DNA of 64,000 bases, taken from Vibrio spartinae. GTDB taxonomy: Bacteria > Pseudomonadota > Gammaproteobacteria > Enterobacterales > Vibrionaceae. The notes under the pieces were generated by a model. That model saw nothing but the letters and a program-made list of their open reading frames with translations. It ran no database searches and was not told the origin of the DNA. Made by a program: the position numbers and the translations under genes. Location: assembly GCF_024347135.1 (NCBI RefSeq), contig NZ_AP024907.1:611001-675000 (forward strand), written 5' to 3'. Each line of letters opens with the position of its first letter. Within the stretch, counting starts at the first letter, position 1. Positions 16,582 to 24,328 of this stretch are shown piece after piece.

Positions 16582-17070
16582 ATGTTCGCTTGCCATTTTC
16601 GTGCCTCTGATTATCGTGCTTTGTTACCCGAACTCTTTGTCCGTGCGATTGACTATGTGACGACCCAAGATTTGAATGCGCTTGACCCCGGACGTCATAC
16701 CATTCCCGGCATCGATCAGGATGATGCTTTTTTTATGATCCTCGATTATCAAACGGCGGCAGAAAGCTCGGTTGGTCCTGAATTTCATCACAAATATTGT
16801 GATGTTCAGTTTATTATTCAGGGAGAAGAACAGTTTGGCTGGACTGAATTGACCGATGAGCAACATCAGCAGCTATCGCATGACTATCATTATGACCCAC
16901 AAAAAGATATCTGTTTCTTTGATCAACAACTCATGACTCTCTCTTATGAGACCATGTCTCATGATCAATTCTATCTGTTTACACCGAGAACTGCCCATAT
17001 GCCGAATCTCTCGGTCACCACCACATCACAGGTTCGCAAAGTTGTGATTAAAATTAAATATCCGGCTTGA
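16582..17070 (+). CDS. YiaL/YhcH/YjgK-family protein (DUF386), probable sugar anomerase-like
   Basis: 162-residue cupin-like protein of the family that includes E. coli YiaL, YhcH (NanQ) and TabA. The metal-site region is recognisable: EFHHKYCDVQFIIQGEEQFGW (residues about 71-91, given in overlapping pieces EFHHKYCDVQ and FIIQGEEQFGW) and a late His in TPRTAHMPNL. YhcH is reported to open the cyclic form of sialic acid; by analogy this protein might open a hemiketal of diketogulonate or dehydroascorbate. E. coli has yiaL right after yiaK; here it ends the ABC/lactonase operon instead. Function is inferred. Confidence 0.8.
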   Translation: MFACHFRASDYRALLPELFVRAIDYVTTQDLNALDPGRHTIPGIDQDDAFFMILDYQTAAESSVGPEFHHKYCDVQFIIQGEEQFGWTELTDEQHQQLSHDYHYDPQKDICFFDQQLMTLSYETMSHDQFYLFTPRTAHMPNLSVTTTSQVRKVVIKIKYPA

Positions 17071-17100
17071 TTGAGTCTGTCCGTGTGACCATTGATATCG

Positions 17101-17172
17101 AGCGCATGGTTTATTCGAATACATGGTTTATATCAAATACATGTTTTATATCAAATACATGTTTTATATCAA
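17101..17172 (+). repeat. 18-bp tandem repeat, four copies, after the YiaL-family gene
   Basis: Units at 17101-17118 (diverged), 17119-17136, 17137-17154 and 17155-17172, consensus ATACATGTTTTATATCAA; the last two are identical. A second, separate direct repeat GTTTTGTGAAAAATGGTT follows at 17180-17197 and 17209-17226. Both lie in the 251-bp space before the second IclR-type gene, which otherwise holds nothing recognisable. Confidence 0.85.
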
Positions 17173-17321
17173 ATATATAGTTTTGTGAAAAATGGTTGGT
17201 GACAAATTGTTTTGTGAAAAATGGTTTTGTGGAAATACGCTATCGATTGATACGCAAGACTGTATTTCATTGTCATTGGAAATTGAAGTGTGGTGGAAGC
17301 CGCAAGCACTATTGAGTCACT

Positions 17322-18074
17322 ATGCAATCCGTACATAAAACCTTTGAAGTCCTGGAGACTGTTGCTGTCGCTTCGGATGGGATGAGCCTTGATGCTTTGT
17401 GCAAGGTGATACCATATCCGAAAACGACGGTACACAGAATCTGTAAATGCCTGTGTCAGTGTGGTTATCTCCGTCAGGCAGAGAATGGAAAATACTATCT
17501 GACGACGAAGATGATCACCTTAGGTTATTCGGTGATCCATCATGATGCGTTTGTCACGGAAGCCGCCCCCTATATGGCAGCACTTGCTGAGCGAACTGGA
17601 TTTACGGTCAATTTACAACGGCGTGATTTTGATAAAGTGATTCTGTTGAAAAAAGAAGAACCTAAGAATTCGGTCTTTCATACCAATGCTCATGCCGGAT
17701 TGGCTTCATCGCTGTTGCATTCCGCTTGCGGTAAAGTGGTTTTATCCTATTTCTCCCCGGATGAACAACAGAAGTGCTGGGAGAGTCATCAGCATGATTT
17801 GGCGAGTTTTCGCCATTTCGGTCAGGCAGAAATCCATACAGATCATGATTTTTACCGAGAGCTGGCACTCATCAGACAACAAGGATTTGCGGTTGACGGG
17901 GAAGGCAATGAATCCGGGATTACTTGTATTGCTGTACCACTGGAAACCGATCAGCTTGTCAACTATGCCATCAGTGTCTCGGGGCTGACACCGGAAATTC
18001 ATCGGTTTGGGCAGACGCAATTAGTTGAGCGACTCCGAGACGTGGTTGGCACGCTGGGAGGCAAAATACGTTAG
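17322..18074 (+). CDS. IclR-family transcriptional regulator (second of the island)
   Basis: 250-residue regulator with an N-terminal winged helix-turn-helix (TFEVLETVAVASDGMSLD, YPKTTVHRICKCL, residues about 6-45) and the IclR effector domain (HSACGKVVLSYFS, QQGFAVDGEGNESGITCIAVPLE). It is only distantly similar to the regulator at 10011. It is separated from the ABC/lactonase operon by repeats and probably has its own promoter. It is the natural candidate for the palindrome at 11909-11925. The N-terminal helix is Cys-rich (KCLCQCGY), which is unusual and might allow redox sensing, though that is speculation. It converges on panC. Confidence 0.87.
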   Translation: MQSVHKTFEVLETVAVASDGMSLDALCKVIPYPKTTVHRICKCLCQCGYLRQAENGKYYLTTKMITLGYSVIHHDAFVTEAAPYMAALAERTGFTVNLQRRDFDKVILLKKEEPKNSVFHTNAHAGLASSLLHSACGKVVLSYFSPDEQQKCWESHQHDLASFRHFGQAEIHTDHDFYRELALIRQQGFAVDGEGNESGITCIAVPLETDQLVNYAISVSGLTPEIHRFGQTQLVERLRDVVGTLGGKIR

Positions 18075-18102
18075 TCAGCCGGGTATCAAGTCAGGGGGAG
18101 AT

Positions 18103-18139
18103 ACCGAAGACAGCAAGCGCAACGCGGGCTATCTTCGGT
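18103..18139. terminator. Hairpin between convergent iclR and panC
   Basis: ACCGAAGA (18103-18110) pairs with TCTTCGGT (18132-18139), 21-base loop, just downstream of the panC stop on the minus strand and 28 bases past the regulator stop. There is no T-run on either side, so intrinsic termination is uncertain. Confidence 0.4.
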
Positions 18140-18144
18140 CGGAA

Positions 18145-19056
18145 TTAGCTATCGCTCTCTTTGTTCTCTGCTTCGCTGGTATTCTTATTCGCCTCTTTGC
18201 CTTCCCGGGCGAGCTCGACAACCTGATTATCAATCAGGCGGACTTTGCCCATAAAGGCTGACGTGAGAATCACGGCCTGTTTGCTGGTCTCTGTTATTGG
18301 CAGGAGCGTACGGGCATCGCGAATAAAGATTTCATCCGGTTCCAAGTCAGCGGCTCTGAGTTGATCAATCGCATCTTCGATTATGGTGTCGAAATCCGTC
18401 CGCCCGCCTCGAATCGCACTACTAATCCAGCGCATGGTTCTGGCTAAAACCGGTGCGCGCTGACGTTCATCCAGCGTCAGCAGATTATTGCGTGAACTCA
18501 TCGCCAAACCGTCTGCTTCCCGAATGGTCGGAACACCGACGACCTCAATATCAAAACAGAGATCAATTACCATCTGACGGATGAGTGCGAGTTGTTGGTA
18601 ATCTTTTTCACCAAAACAGGCTATATCCGGTTGGACGATATGAAATAGTTTCGTCACAATGGTGGAGACACCACGAAAATGACCGGGGCGTGAATCCCCT
18701 TCCAATATACGAGAGAGTCCGGGGACTTCGACAAATGTTTGGTTATCCAATCCTTCCGGATACATGCTGTTGGCCGAAGGCGTGAAAACCAGTTCGACCC
18801 CTTCTTGAGTCAACTTGGCCAGATCTTCATCCAACGTTCGTGGGTAGTTGGTCAGATCTTCTGCTTTATCAAATTGCATCGGATTGACGAAAACACTAAC
18901 AATGACAATGTCGGCCATTGCTTTGGCTTTACGCACCAGCGTTAAATGACCGTCATGCAGATTCCCCATGGTCGGGACAAACCCAATGGTATGGCCATCA
19001 CGCTTGTACTGTTTAATCTGCGCTTTGAGCGCTGAGATATCAGTGTAAGTCTGCAT
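18145..19056 (-). CDS. panC: Pantothenate synthetase PanC
   Basis: ATP-dependent condensation of pantoate with beta-alanine to pantothenate, cytoplasm. 303 residues; E. coli PanC has 283, the excess being a charged C-terminal tail ([17 protein letters not shown]). ATP-site motifs of the nucleotidyltransferase fold are [14 protein letters not shown] near residue 25, [15 protein letters not shown] near 150 and AMSSRNNLL near 183. Downstream of panB on the minus strand, in the conserved panB-panC order, but the two are separated by 116 bases containing 15-bp tandem repeats. Confidence 0.95.
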   Translation of the reverse strand: MQTYTDISALKAQIKQYKRDGHTIGFVPTMGNLHDGHLTLVRKAKAMADIVIVSVFVNPMQFDKAEDLTNYPRTLDEDLAKLTQEGVELVFTPSANSMYPEGLDNQTFVEVPGLSRILEGDSRPGHFRGVSTIVTKLFHIVQPDIACFGEKDYQQLALIRQMVIDLCFDIEVVGVPTIREADGLAMSSRNNLLTLDERQRAPVLARTMRWISSAIRGGRTDFDTIIEDAIDQLRAADLEPDEIFIRDARTLLPITETSKQAVILTSAFMGKVRLIDNQVVELAREGKEANKNTSEAENKESDS

Positions 19057-19108
19057 GATTTGCTCCTTGCGACAATGAGGCTTTAGGCAATCTCTGGCCT
19101 GATAACTT

Positions 19109-19183
19109 TGTATTAGTCAATGCTGCATTCGTTAATATTGCATTCGGTAATACTGCATTAGGCAATACTGCATTAGGCAATGG
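19109..19183 (-). repeat. 15-bp tandem repeat, five copies, spanning the panB stop codon
   Basis: Plus-strand units at 19109, 19124, 19139, 19154 and 19169, consensus TGCATTAGGCAATAC. The last two are nearly identical and the first is most diverged. The unit at 19169-19183 contains the panB stop codon (19173-19175) and last codons, so each repeat looks like a copy of the panB end moved into the panB-panC spacer. Confidence 0.85.
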
Positions 19184-19967
19184 TGTGTTCTTCATCAGGA
19201 AAAATACCATGTTCCACATCTTCCATGTATTTGGCGACGGCTTGAAGGATATCGCCAGTTTCCGCTAAAAAGTTTTTTGAGAACTTAGGCATGTAGTTGG
19301 CCGAAATTCCAAGCATATCGTGCATGACCAGTACCTGACCATCGGTATCAGCACCGGCACCGATCCCGATGACCGGAATCTCAAGCGCTTGGGTAATCTG
19401 AGCGGCTAACTTGCTAGGGACACACTCTAGCAACACGATTTGTGCACCGGCCTCTTGCAATGCCAATGCATCATGTAACATCTGTTCGGCTTGCTGTTCT
19501 TCTCGTCCTTGTATTTTATAACCGCCGAAGATATTCACCGACTGTGGCGTCAGACCTAAATGTGCACACACAGGAACCGCCCGTTCAGTCAGCATTTTGA
19601 CGGTGTCTACCAGCCAATGACCACCTTCAATTTTGACCATGTTTGCACCAGCCTGCATAAGTTTAGCAGCATTTTCACACGCTTGGACTGGCGTCGCGTA
19701 ACTCATAAATGGCATATCAGCCATCAAGAGTGAATTGGGGCTACCTGCTTTGACACATCGTGTATGGTAGGTCATGTCTTCAATCGTCACGGGCAGCGTA
19801 TCTGTCCGGCCTTGCAGAACCATTCCCAGAGAATCACCGACCAGTAATACGGGCATATTCTGGCTTTCAAAAAGTTGCGCGAAACTGGCATCGTAAGCGG
19901 TTACGGACGCAAATTTACGGCCTTCTTGTTTCCAGCGCATCAAATGATTGATCGTAATTTTTTTCAT
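19173..19967 (-). CDS. panB: 3-methyl-2-oxobutanoate hydroxymethyltransferase PanB
   Basis: First committed step of pantothenate synthesis: transfers a hydroxymethyl group from methylenetetrahydrofolate to ketoisovalerate, giving ketopantoate. 264 residues, identical in length to E. coli PanB. Metal and catalytic motifs: [14 protein letters not shown] near residue 45, [11 protein letters not shown] near 82, MVKIEGGHW near 113, and the Glu motif LLECVPS near 180. It is 12 bases downstream of folK on the minus strand. The C-terminal end is embedded in tandem repeats. Confidence 0.96.
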   Translation of the reverse strand: MKKITINHLMRWKQEGRKFASVTAYDASFAQLFESQNMPVLLVGDSLGMVLQGRTDTLPVTIEDMTYHTRCVKAGSPNSLLMADMPFMSYATPVQACENAAKLMQAGANMVKIEGGHWLVDTVKMLTERAVPVCAHLGLTPQSVNIFGGYKIQGREEQQAEQMLHDALALQEAGAQIVLLECVPSKLAAQITQALEIPVIGIGAGADTDGQVLVMHDMLGISANYMPKFSKNFLAETGDILQAVAKYMEDVEHGIFPDEEHTIA

Positions 19968-19979
19968 TATTCATCATCC

Positions 19980-20480
19980 TTACGAGACATCGGCAGGTGA
20001 GTGCCAAATCGTGAGTCCATTTTGATCAACTTGTTGGAGGAGTTGATTCAGCTCAGTCCCATCTGGGAGAATTAAGTGAGGTGCGATCTCAGCAAGCGGG
20101 TATAACACGAATTCTCGTTCTTTCATGCCATAGTGGGGAACCACCAGTCGTTCAGAATTGATGACGGTATGACCATATAAAAGAATATCAAGATCTAAGG
20201 TTCTCGGCCCCCAACGTTGCTCTTTTCGCACCCGTCCCTGATCCTGTTCAATGGCTTGTGTATGATCTAATAAATCAAGTGGTTTTAAATGCGTTTTGAT
20301 CTCAACGACAGCATTGATATAGTCCGGTTGATCCGTTGGCCCCATGGGCGTACTGCTATATAGCTGAGATGCTTGAATAAATTCCGATTCAGGCAGATGC
20401 TGTAAGGCCTGAATCGCTTGCAGGGCTTGTTGGTCCGGTTGTGCCATATTACTTCCGATCGCAATATAAACTGTGATCAT
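19980..20480 (-). CDS. folK: 6-hydroxymethyl-dihydropterin pyrophosphokinase FolK
   Basis: Transfers pyrophosphate from ATP to hydroxymethyldihydropterin in folate synthesis; partner step FolP is at 49147. 166 residues (E. coli 159). Family signatures: VYIAIGSNM at the N-terminus, STPMGPTDQPDYINAV near 43, and RWGPRTLDLDILLYG near 89 with the metal-binding DLD. The start overlaps the pcnB stop by ATGA, so translation is coupled. Confidence 0.95.
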   Translation of the reverse strand: MITVYIAIGSNMAQPDQQALQAIQALQHLPESEFIQASQLYSSTPMGPTDQPDYINAVVEIKTHLKPLDLLDHTQAIEQDQGRVRKEQRWGPRTLDLDILLYGHTVINSERLVVPHYGMKEREFVLYPLAEIAPHLILPDGTELNQLLQQVDQNGLTIWHSPADVS

Positions 20481-21844
20481 GGCACATCCTGGCTATTTTT
20501 TTGCTGTCCCGTTTGGCGTTGGCGTGCCTTCGCCTTTTTGGAATTGATTCGGCCGATGTCATTCACCATCGCCTGACGCATATTTTTCCCGGCATTTTGG
20601 AAGGTTTCCCACCACTGGGCGAGTTCTTGCGTTTCCCCCCCTTCGACGATACCTCTCATGGTTAAGAAGTCGAAACCGGCACGGAATTTATTGATATCCA
20701 GTAAACGGAAAGCCCGTTTACCATGGCGGCGCGGGAAACGCAGTTGTAGTTGCCAGATATCACGAATGGTTGCGGTATGACGTCTTGGGATCGCGATCGT
20801 TTTGACCAACTGATCCAATATTTTGTTACCCGCTTCCATCACGGCATCGTAGTAACAGAGGTTTTTGGATTCCATAAATGTTTCGGCCAAATGAATCATC
20901 GGATACCAGAGAATCGCCGCAAACATAAATGCCGGATTGATTCGTTTCCCTTCCTCGATTCTTTGGTCGGTCGAATCGAGTGACAGATCGAGCATCTTTT
21001 CCGTCGGTGAACTGTGATCCTCGGTAAAGTAGGCGGAGATCATCGGGAACAGTTGCTGGAACAAGTTGTAATGCCGCATTTGATGGTATGTTTCCAGACC
21101 ATATCCAGTTTGCAGCATTTTCAGCGACTCTTCATAGAGTCGTGCCGAAGGAATGTCTTGTAATAAGGGTGACAGTGCTTCGATGGGGGCGGCTGTTTCT
21201 TCTTCGATATCGAAATCAAGTTTGACCGCAAAGCGGATCGCTCTCAACATTCGTACCGGATCTTCGCGGTAACGGGTTTGCGGATCGCCAATCAAACGGA
21301 TCAGTCGGTCTTCGATATCTTCAATGCCACCGGCGTAATCATGAATCGTATAATCAGCAATGTTGTAATACATGGCATTGATGGTGAAATCACGCCGTTC
21401 AGCATCTTCGTCGATTGTGCCGTAAACGTTGTCTCGGAGCAGCATTCCGGCTTCCGACTGACTCGATTTCTGACGGTCGTTTTCCTGATGATGACCACGG
21501 AATGTGGCGACCTCGACAATTTCACGCCCGAACATCACATGGGCAAGGCGAAAACGTCGGCCAATCAAACGGCAGTTGCGAAACAGCTTACGAACCTGTT
21601 CAGGTGTCGCATTGGTTGTAATGTCGAAATCTTTCGGGGATTCCCCCAGTAAAAGATCACGGACGCCGCCACCGACAAGATAGGCGTGATAGCCTGAACT
21701 TTGCAGTCGGTAAAGCACTTTGAGTGCGCTCTCGCTGATTTGTTTGCGAGAGATTTTATGCTCTTGTCGCGTGAGGATATTTAGCGTCAAATCCGGATAA
21801 ACGCGATGAGCTTGTTCTGTAATATCGTTTTTATTCATGAGCAT
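20477..21844 (-). CDS. pcnB: Poly(A) polymerase I PcnB
   Basis: Adds poly(A) tails to RNA 3' ends, promoting decay. 455 residues. The class II nucleotidyltransferase motif is LVGGGVRDLLLGESPKDFDI near residue 55-75 with the catalytic DFD, followed by RRFRLAHVMFG and RRDFTINAMYY; a basic C-terminal tail (KKAKARQRQTGQQK) is typical. Two in-frame ATGs (21844 and 21838) are possible, neither with a good ribosome-binding site; E. coli pcnB is also poorly initiated. First gene of pcnB-folK-panB-panC. Confidence 0.94.
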   Translation of the reverse strand: MLMNKNDITEQAHRVYPDLTLNILTRQEHKISRKQISESALKVLYRLQSSGYHAYLVGGGVRDLLLGESPKDFDITTNATPEQVRKLFRNCRLIGRRFRLAHVMFGREIVEVATFRGHHQENDRQKSSQSEAGMLLRDNVYGTIDEDAERRDFTINAMYYNIADYTIHDYAGGIEDIEDRLIRLIGDPQTRYREDPVRMLRAIRFAVKLDFDIEEETAAPIEALSPLLQDIPSARLYEESLKMLQTGYGLETYHQMRHYNLFQQLFPMISAYFTEDHSSPTEKMLDLSLDSTDQRIEEGKRINPAFMFAAILWYPMIHLAETFMESKNLCYYDAVMEAGNKILDQLVKTIAIPRRHTATIRDIWQLQLRFPRRHGKRAFRLLDINKFRAGFDFLTMRGIVEGGETQELAQWWETFQNAGKNMRQAMVNDIGRINSKKAKARQRQTGQQKNSQDVP

Positions 21845-21945
21845 CAGACAAGGATAAGAATCTCTACCTTGTTGTCTTTTGTTGACAGAATGTCTTTGTG
21901 GGTCAATTAGCGGCTAATCATAGCCTATTGGACGCAATTTGAGAA

Positions 21946-22818
21946 TCATCGTGTGATTTCAAGCGTCTCTGGGAGTTGATGAATATGCCAGTTTTGGCAG
22001 CCCCAAGCAACAATTTCCGACAGTTCTGCTGCCTCAATATCGACGGGGAGCTGAAAGCCGAGAAATTTCATGGCTTGAATCAGGGTTGGCCGTGGGTTTT
22101 GCCGATCAATCGCTGGGGCATGATTTTGCTTCGAGAGTTTATGGCCGCTGCGATCAACGGCGAGTGGTAAATGAAGGTAACTGACCGGAGGATGGCCCAA
22201 TTGTTGATAAAGGCTGATCTGGCGTCCGGTCGGCTCAATCAAATCTGCACCGCGAACAACTTGTGTAATGCCTTGGTCAATATCATCGAGTACCACTGCC
22301 AGATTGTACGCAAACAGACCATCCCGGCGTTTAATCGTAAAATCTTCTTGCGCTAATGCTAGCGGGATCTCAATTTTGCCATGTTTTTCATCGTCAAACT
22401 GAGTTATTGGCGTCTCCACCCATAAGCGGACGGCATATCCGGGCTGTGGGAGCAGGTGGCGATGACGGCAGGCGCCGTTGTAATAGCCCCCGTAAGCTTT
22501 TATTTGTTTACGGGTACAACGACAATAGTATGCCTGACCTTGAGCAAGCCACTCATCAATCTGCGCCTGATAAGCTCGATGACGACGACTTTGATACCAG
22601 ACCGTTCGGTCCCAGTGAAGCCCATAGGCTTCGAGGGTTTTCAGGATGAGATCCGCAGCACCGGGCATTTCCCGTGGTGGGTCGAGGTCTTCAATCCTGA
22701 CCAACCATTCTCCGTGCATGGCGCGAGCCTGAAAATAGCTGCCTAATGCAGCGACAAGGGAGCCAAAATGCAATGGTCCGGAAGGCGAAGGGGCAAAGCG
22801 CCCGATATAATTACTCAT
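21946..22818 (-). CDS. gluQ: Glutamyl-Q tRNA(Asp) synthetase GluQ
   Basis: Truncated paralogue of glutamyl-tRNA synthetase that attaches glutamate to queuosine in tRNA-Asp; it lacks the anticodon-binding domain. Start taken at ATG 22818 (MSNYIGRFAPSP), 290 residues; ATG 22824 is equally possible, and no clear Shine-Dalgarno decides. The class I motif is APSPSGPLHFGS (HFGS for HIGH) and the second motif is HKLSKQ. Zinc ligands CRC and the YYNGAC segment are present. It lies downstream of dksA as in enterics, but after a strong dksA terminator. Confidence 0.93.
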   Translation of the reverse strand: MSNYIGRFAPSPSGPLHFGSLVAALGSYFQARAMHGEWLVRIEDLDPPREMPGAADLILKTLEAYGLHWDRTVWYQSRRHRAYQAQIDEWLAQGQAYYCRCTRKQIKAYGGYYNGACRHRHLLPQPGYAVRLWVETPITQFDDEKHGKIEIPLALAQEDFTIKRRDGLFAYNLAVVLDDIDQGITQVVRGADLIEPTGRQISLYQQLGHPPVSYLHLPLAVDRSGHKLSKQNHAPAIDRQNPRPTLIQAMKFLGFQLPVDIEAAELSEIVAWGCQNWHIHQLPETLEITR

Positions 22819-22904
22819 GTTCATCGATTGTATGGAAATGATACTGTGATTGATGTTCTCATCAAGTGTTGATATGGCCGTATTTTGGACCGGATGACAA
22901 TAAC

Positions 22905-22932
22905 AAACAAGGGAGCAATTGCTCCCTTGTTT
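22905..22932 (-). terminator. Terminator after dksA
   Basis: A perfect 28-bp palindrome with half AAACAAGGGAGCAA, 26 bases past the dksA stop on the minus strand; the minus-strand 3' side is TTGTTTGTTATT. It should reduce read-through from dksA into gluQ. Confidence 0.8.
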
Positions 22933-22958
22933 GTATTGCATGAGGTAATCGAACTGAC

Positions 22959-23405
22959 TTAACCTTGCATTTGTCTTTCTTTCATTTCTGCAAGCGTTTT
23001 ACAGTCAATACACAAGTCAGCGGTTGGACGTGCTTCAAGACGACGAACACCAATCTCAACACCACAAGATTCACAGAATCCGAAGTCTTCTTCTTCAATC
23101 TTATTCAGCGTTTTTTCGATTTTCTTGATTAAACGACGTTCTCTATCCCTATTACGAAGCTCCAGGCTGAACTCTTCTTCCTGAGATGCACGATCGACAG
23201 GATCTGGGAAGTTCGCCGCTTCGTCCTGCATATGGTGGACAGTCCGTTCAACTTCTTCTCTAAGTTGGTTACGCCAAGCTTGTAAAATTTTTGTAAAATG
23301 AGCGATCTGGCCCGGTGACATATATTCTTCACCCGGTTGTTCCTGATATGGCTCAACACCTGCGATGGCTAGGATGCCTAGCGATTTTTTTTTGGATTCT
23401 GTCAT
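22959..23405 (-). CDS. dksA: RNA polymerase-binding transcription factor DksA
   Basis: Binds the RNA polymerase secondary channel and potentiates ppGpp control of rRNA and amino-acid promoters. 148 residues (E. coli 151). Coiled coil from about 30 to 110 with the tip acidic residues in [15 protein letters not shown], then the four-Cys zinc finger CESCG...CIDCK near 114-138. A clear AGGAG-type site (minus strand, AGGAGATAC) precedes the ATG at 23405. Confidence 0.97.
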   Translation of the reverse strand: MTESKKKSLGILAIAGVEPYQEQPGEEYMSPGQIAHFTKILQAWRNQLREEVERTVHHMQDEAANFPDPVDRASQEEEFSLELRNRDRERRLIKKIEKTLNKIEEEDFGFCESCGVEIGVRRLEARPTADLCIDCKTLAEMKERQMQG

Positions 23406-23529
23406 ACAGTATCTCCTACTAACACCTAGTCAACTGCGAGAGCAGTCTACTTAAGGCGGGTATCTATACCAGAAAGAAAAGGGGGTGGCAAACACTCGTT
23501 GTAAACTTGTTACCAATGTGCAGACAATA

Positions 23530-24273
23530 TCAATATTTTATTGATTCGCTGAGCCATTCTATCTTTGATACAAGTTTCATTTCATATTTGGATAGTTCTG
23601 CTTTGTAGCACAGGACTTCCACGCCTTCCTTTTGTGCTTCTTCCAACAAACGTGAATATGTCGCGTCTATATGGAGGGCGGCCGATACTTTTTCAATCCC
23701 TGAGTGTAATACGGTAAATAAAAGTATGGCCCGTTTTCCATTTCGAGCAACCTCAATAAGTTCTCGGAGGTGTTTTTGTCCTCGAGTCGTGACCGCATCC
23801 GGGAAGTATCCCTGACCGGATGGCTTGGCATCTAGGGGAGAATACTCAAGTAACGTGACACTTTTTACTTCAATGTAGCAGTCCGGCCGGGAGGTAGCAC
23901 TGAGGAGAATATCGATCCGGCTGTTCTCCTGACCGTATTTCACTTCGGTACGTAAGGTGTCATACCCCTGAAGTTCTTCGATGACACCCGCTTGGATTGC
24001 TTCACAGGCCAGCGTATTAGCTCGAATTGTATTGACACAAATCCGATGTCCGTGTGTGGTTTCCGTCAGCTCCCAACTGAAAGGGTATTTGCGTTTGGGG
24101 TTATCCGAGTGCGAAAACCATACCGTGTCACCGGGCGTCGCACAGCCTGTCATCGCGCCTGTATTGGCGCAGTGGATGGTGGTCGTGGTGCCATCGGGCA
24201 ATTGAATATCAGCCAGAAAACGTTTGTAACGTTTCAACAGGACAGCGGGACTTAACGGGGGAGCAAACTGCAT
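23530..24273 (-). CDS. sfsA: SfsA, sugar fermentation stimulation protein family
   Basis: 247 residues, family SfsA (E. coli 234). Believed to be a DNA-binding/nuclease-fold protein; in E. coli overproduction affected maltose fermentation, and its true role is unsettled. Conserved blocks: [12 protein letters not shown] near residue 12, [19 protein letters not shown] near 34, EVKSVTLLE near 137 and [17 protein letters not shown] near 157. Divergent from hrpB with a 55-bp shared promoter region; dksA lies 124 bases downstream. Confidence 0.93.
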   Translation of the reverse strand: MQFAPPLSPAVLLKRYKRFLADIQLPDGTTTTIHCANTGAMTGCATPGDTVWFSHSDNPKRKYPFSWELTETTHGHRICVNTIRANTLACEAIQAGVIEELQGYDTLRTEVKYGQENSRIDILLSATSRPDCYIEVKSVTLLEYSPLDAKPSGQGYFPDAVTTRGQKHLRELIEVARNGKRAILLFTVLHSGIEKVSAALHIDATYSRLLEEAQKEGVEVLCYKAELSKYEMKLVSKIEWLSESIKY

Positions 24274-24328
24274 TTATTCACGTTTTTTCGGTACAATCAT
24301 TTTCTCATTTAATCACAAGGGTGATGTT

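Noticed and set aside
17101..17172. Possible CRISPR-like array
   Set aside because: Units are directly adjacent with no spacers, there are only four, and no cas gene is near; it is a simple tandem repeat.
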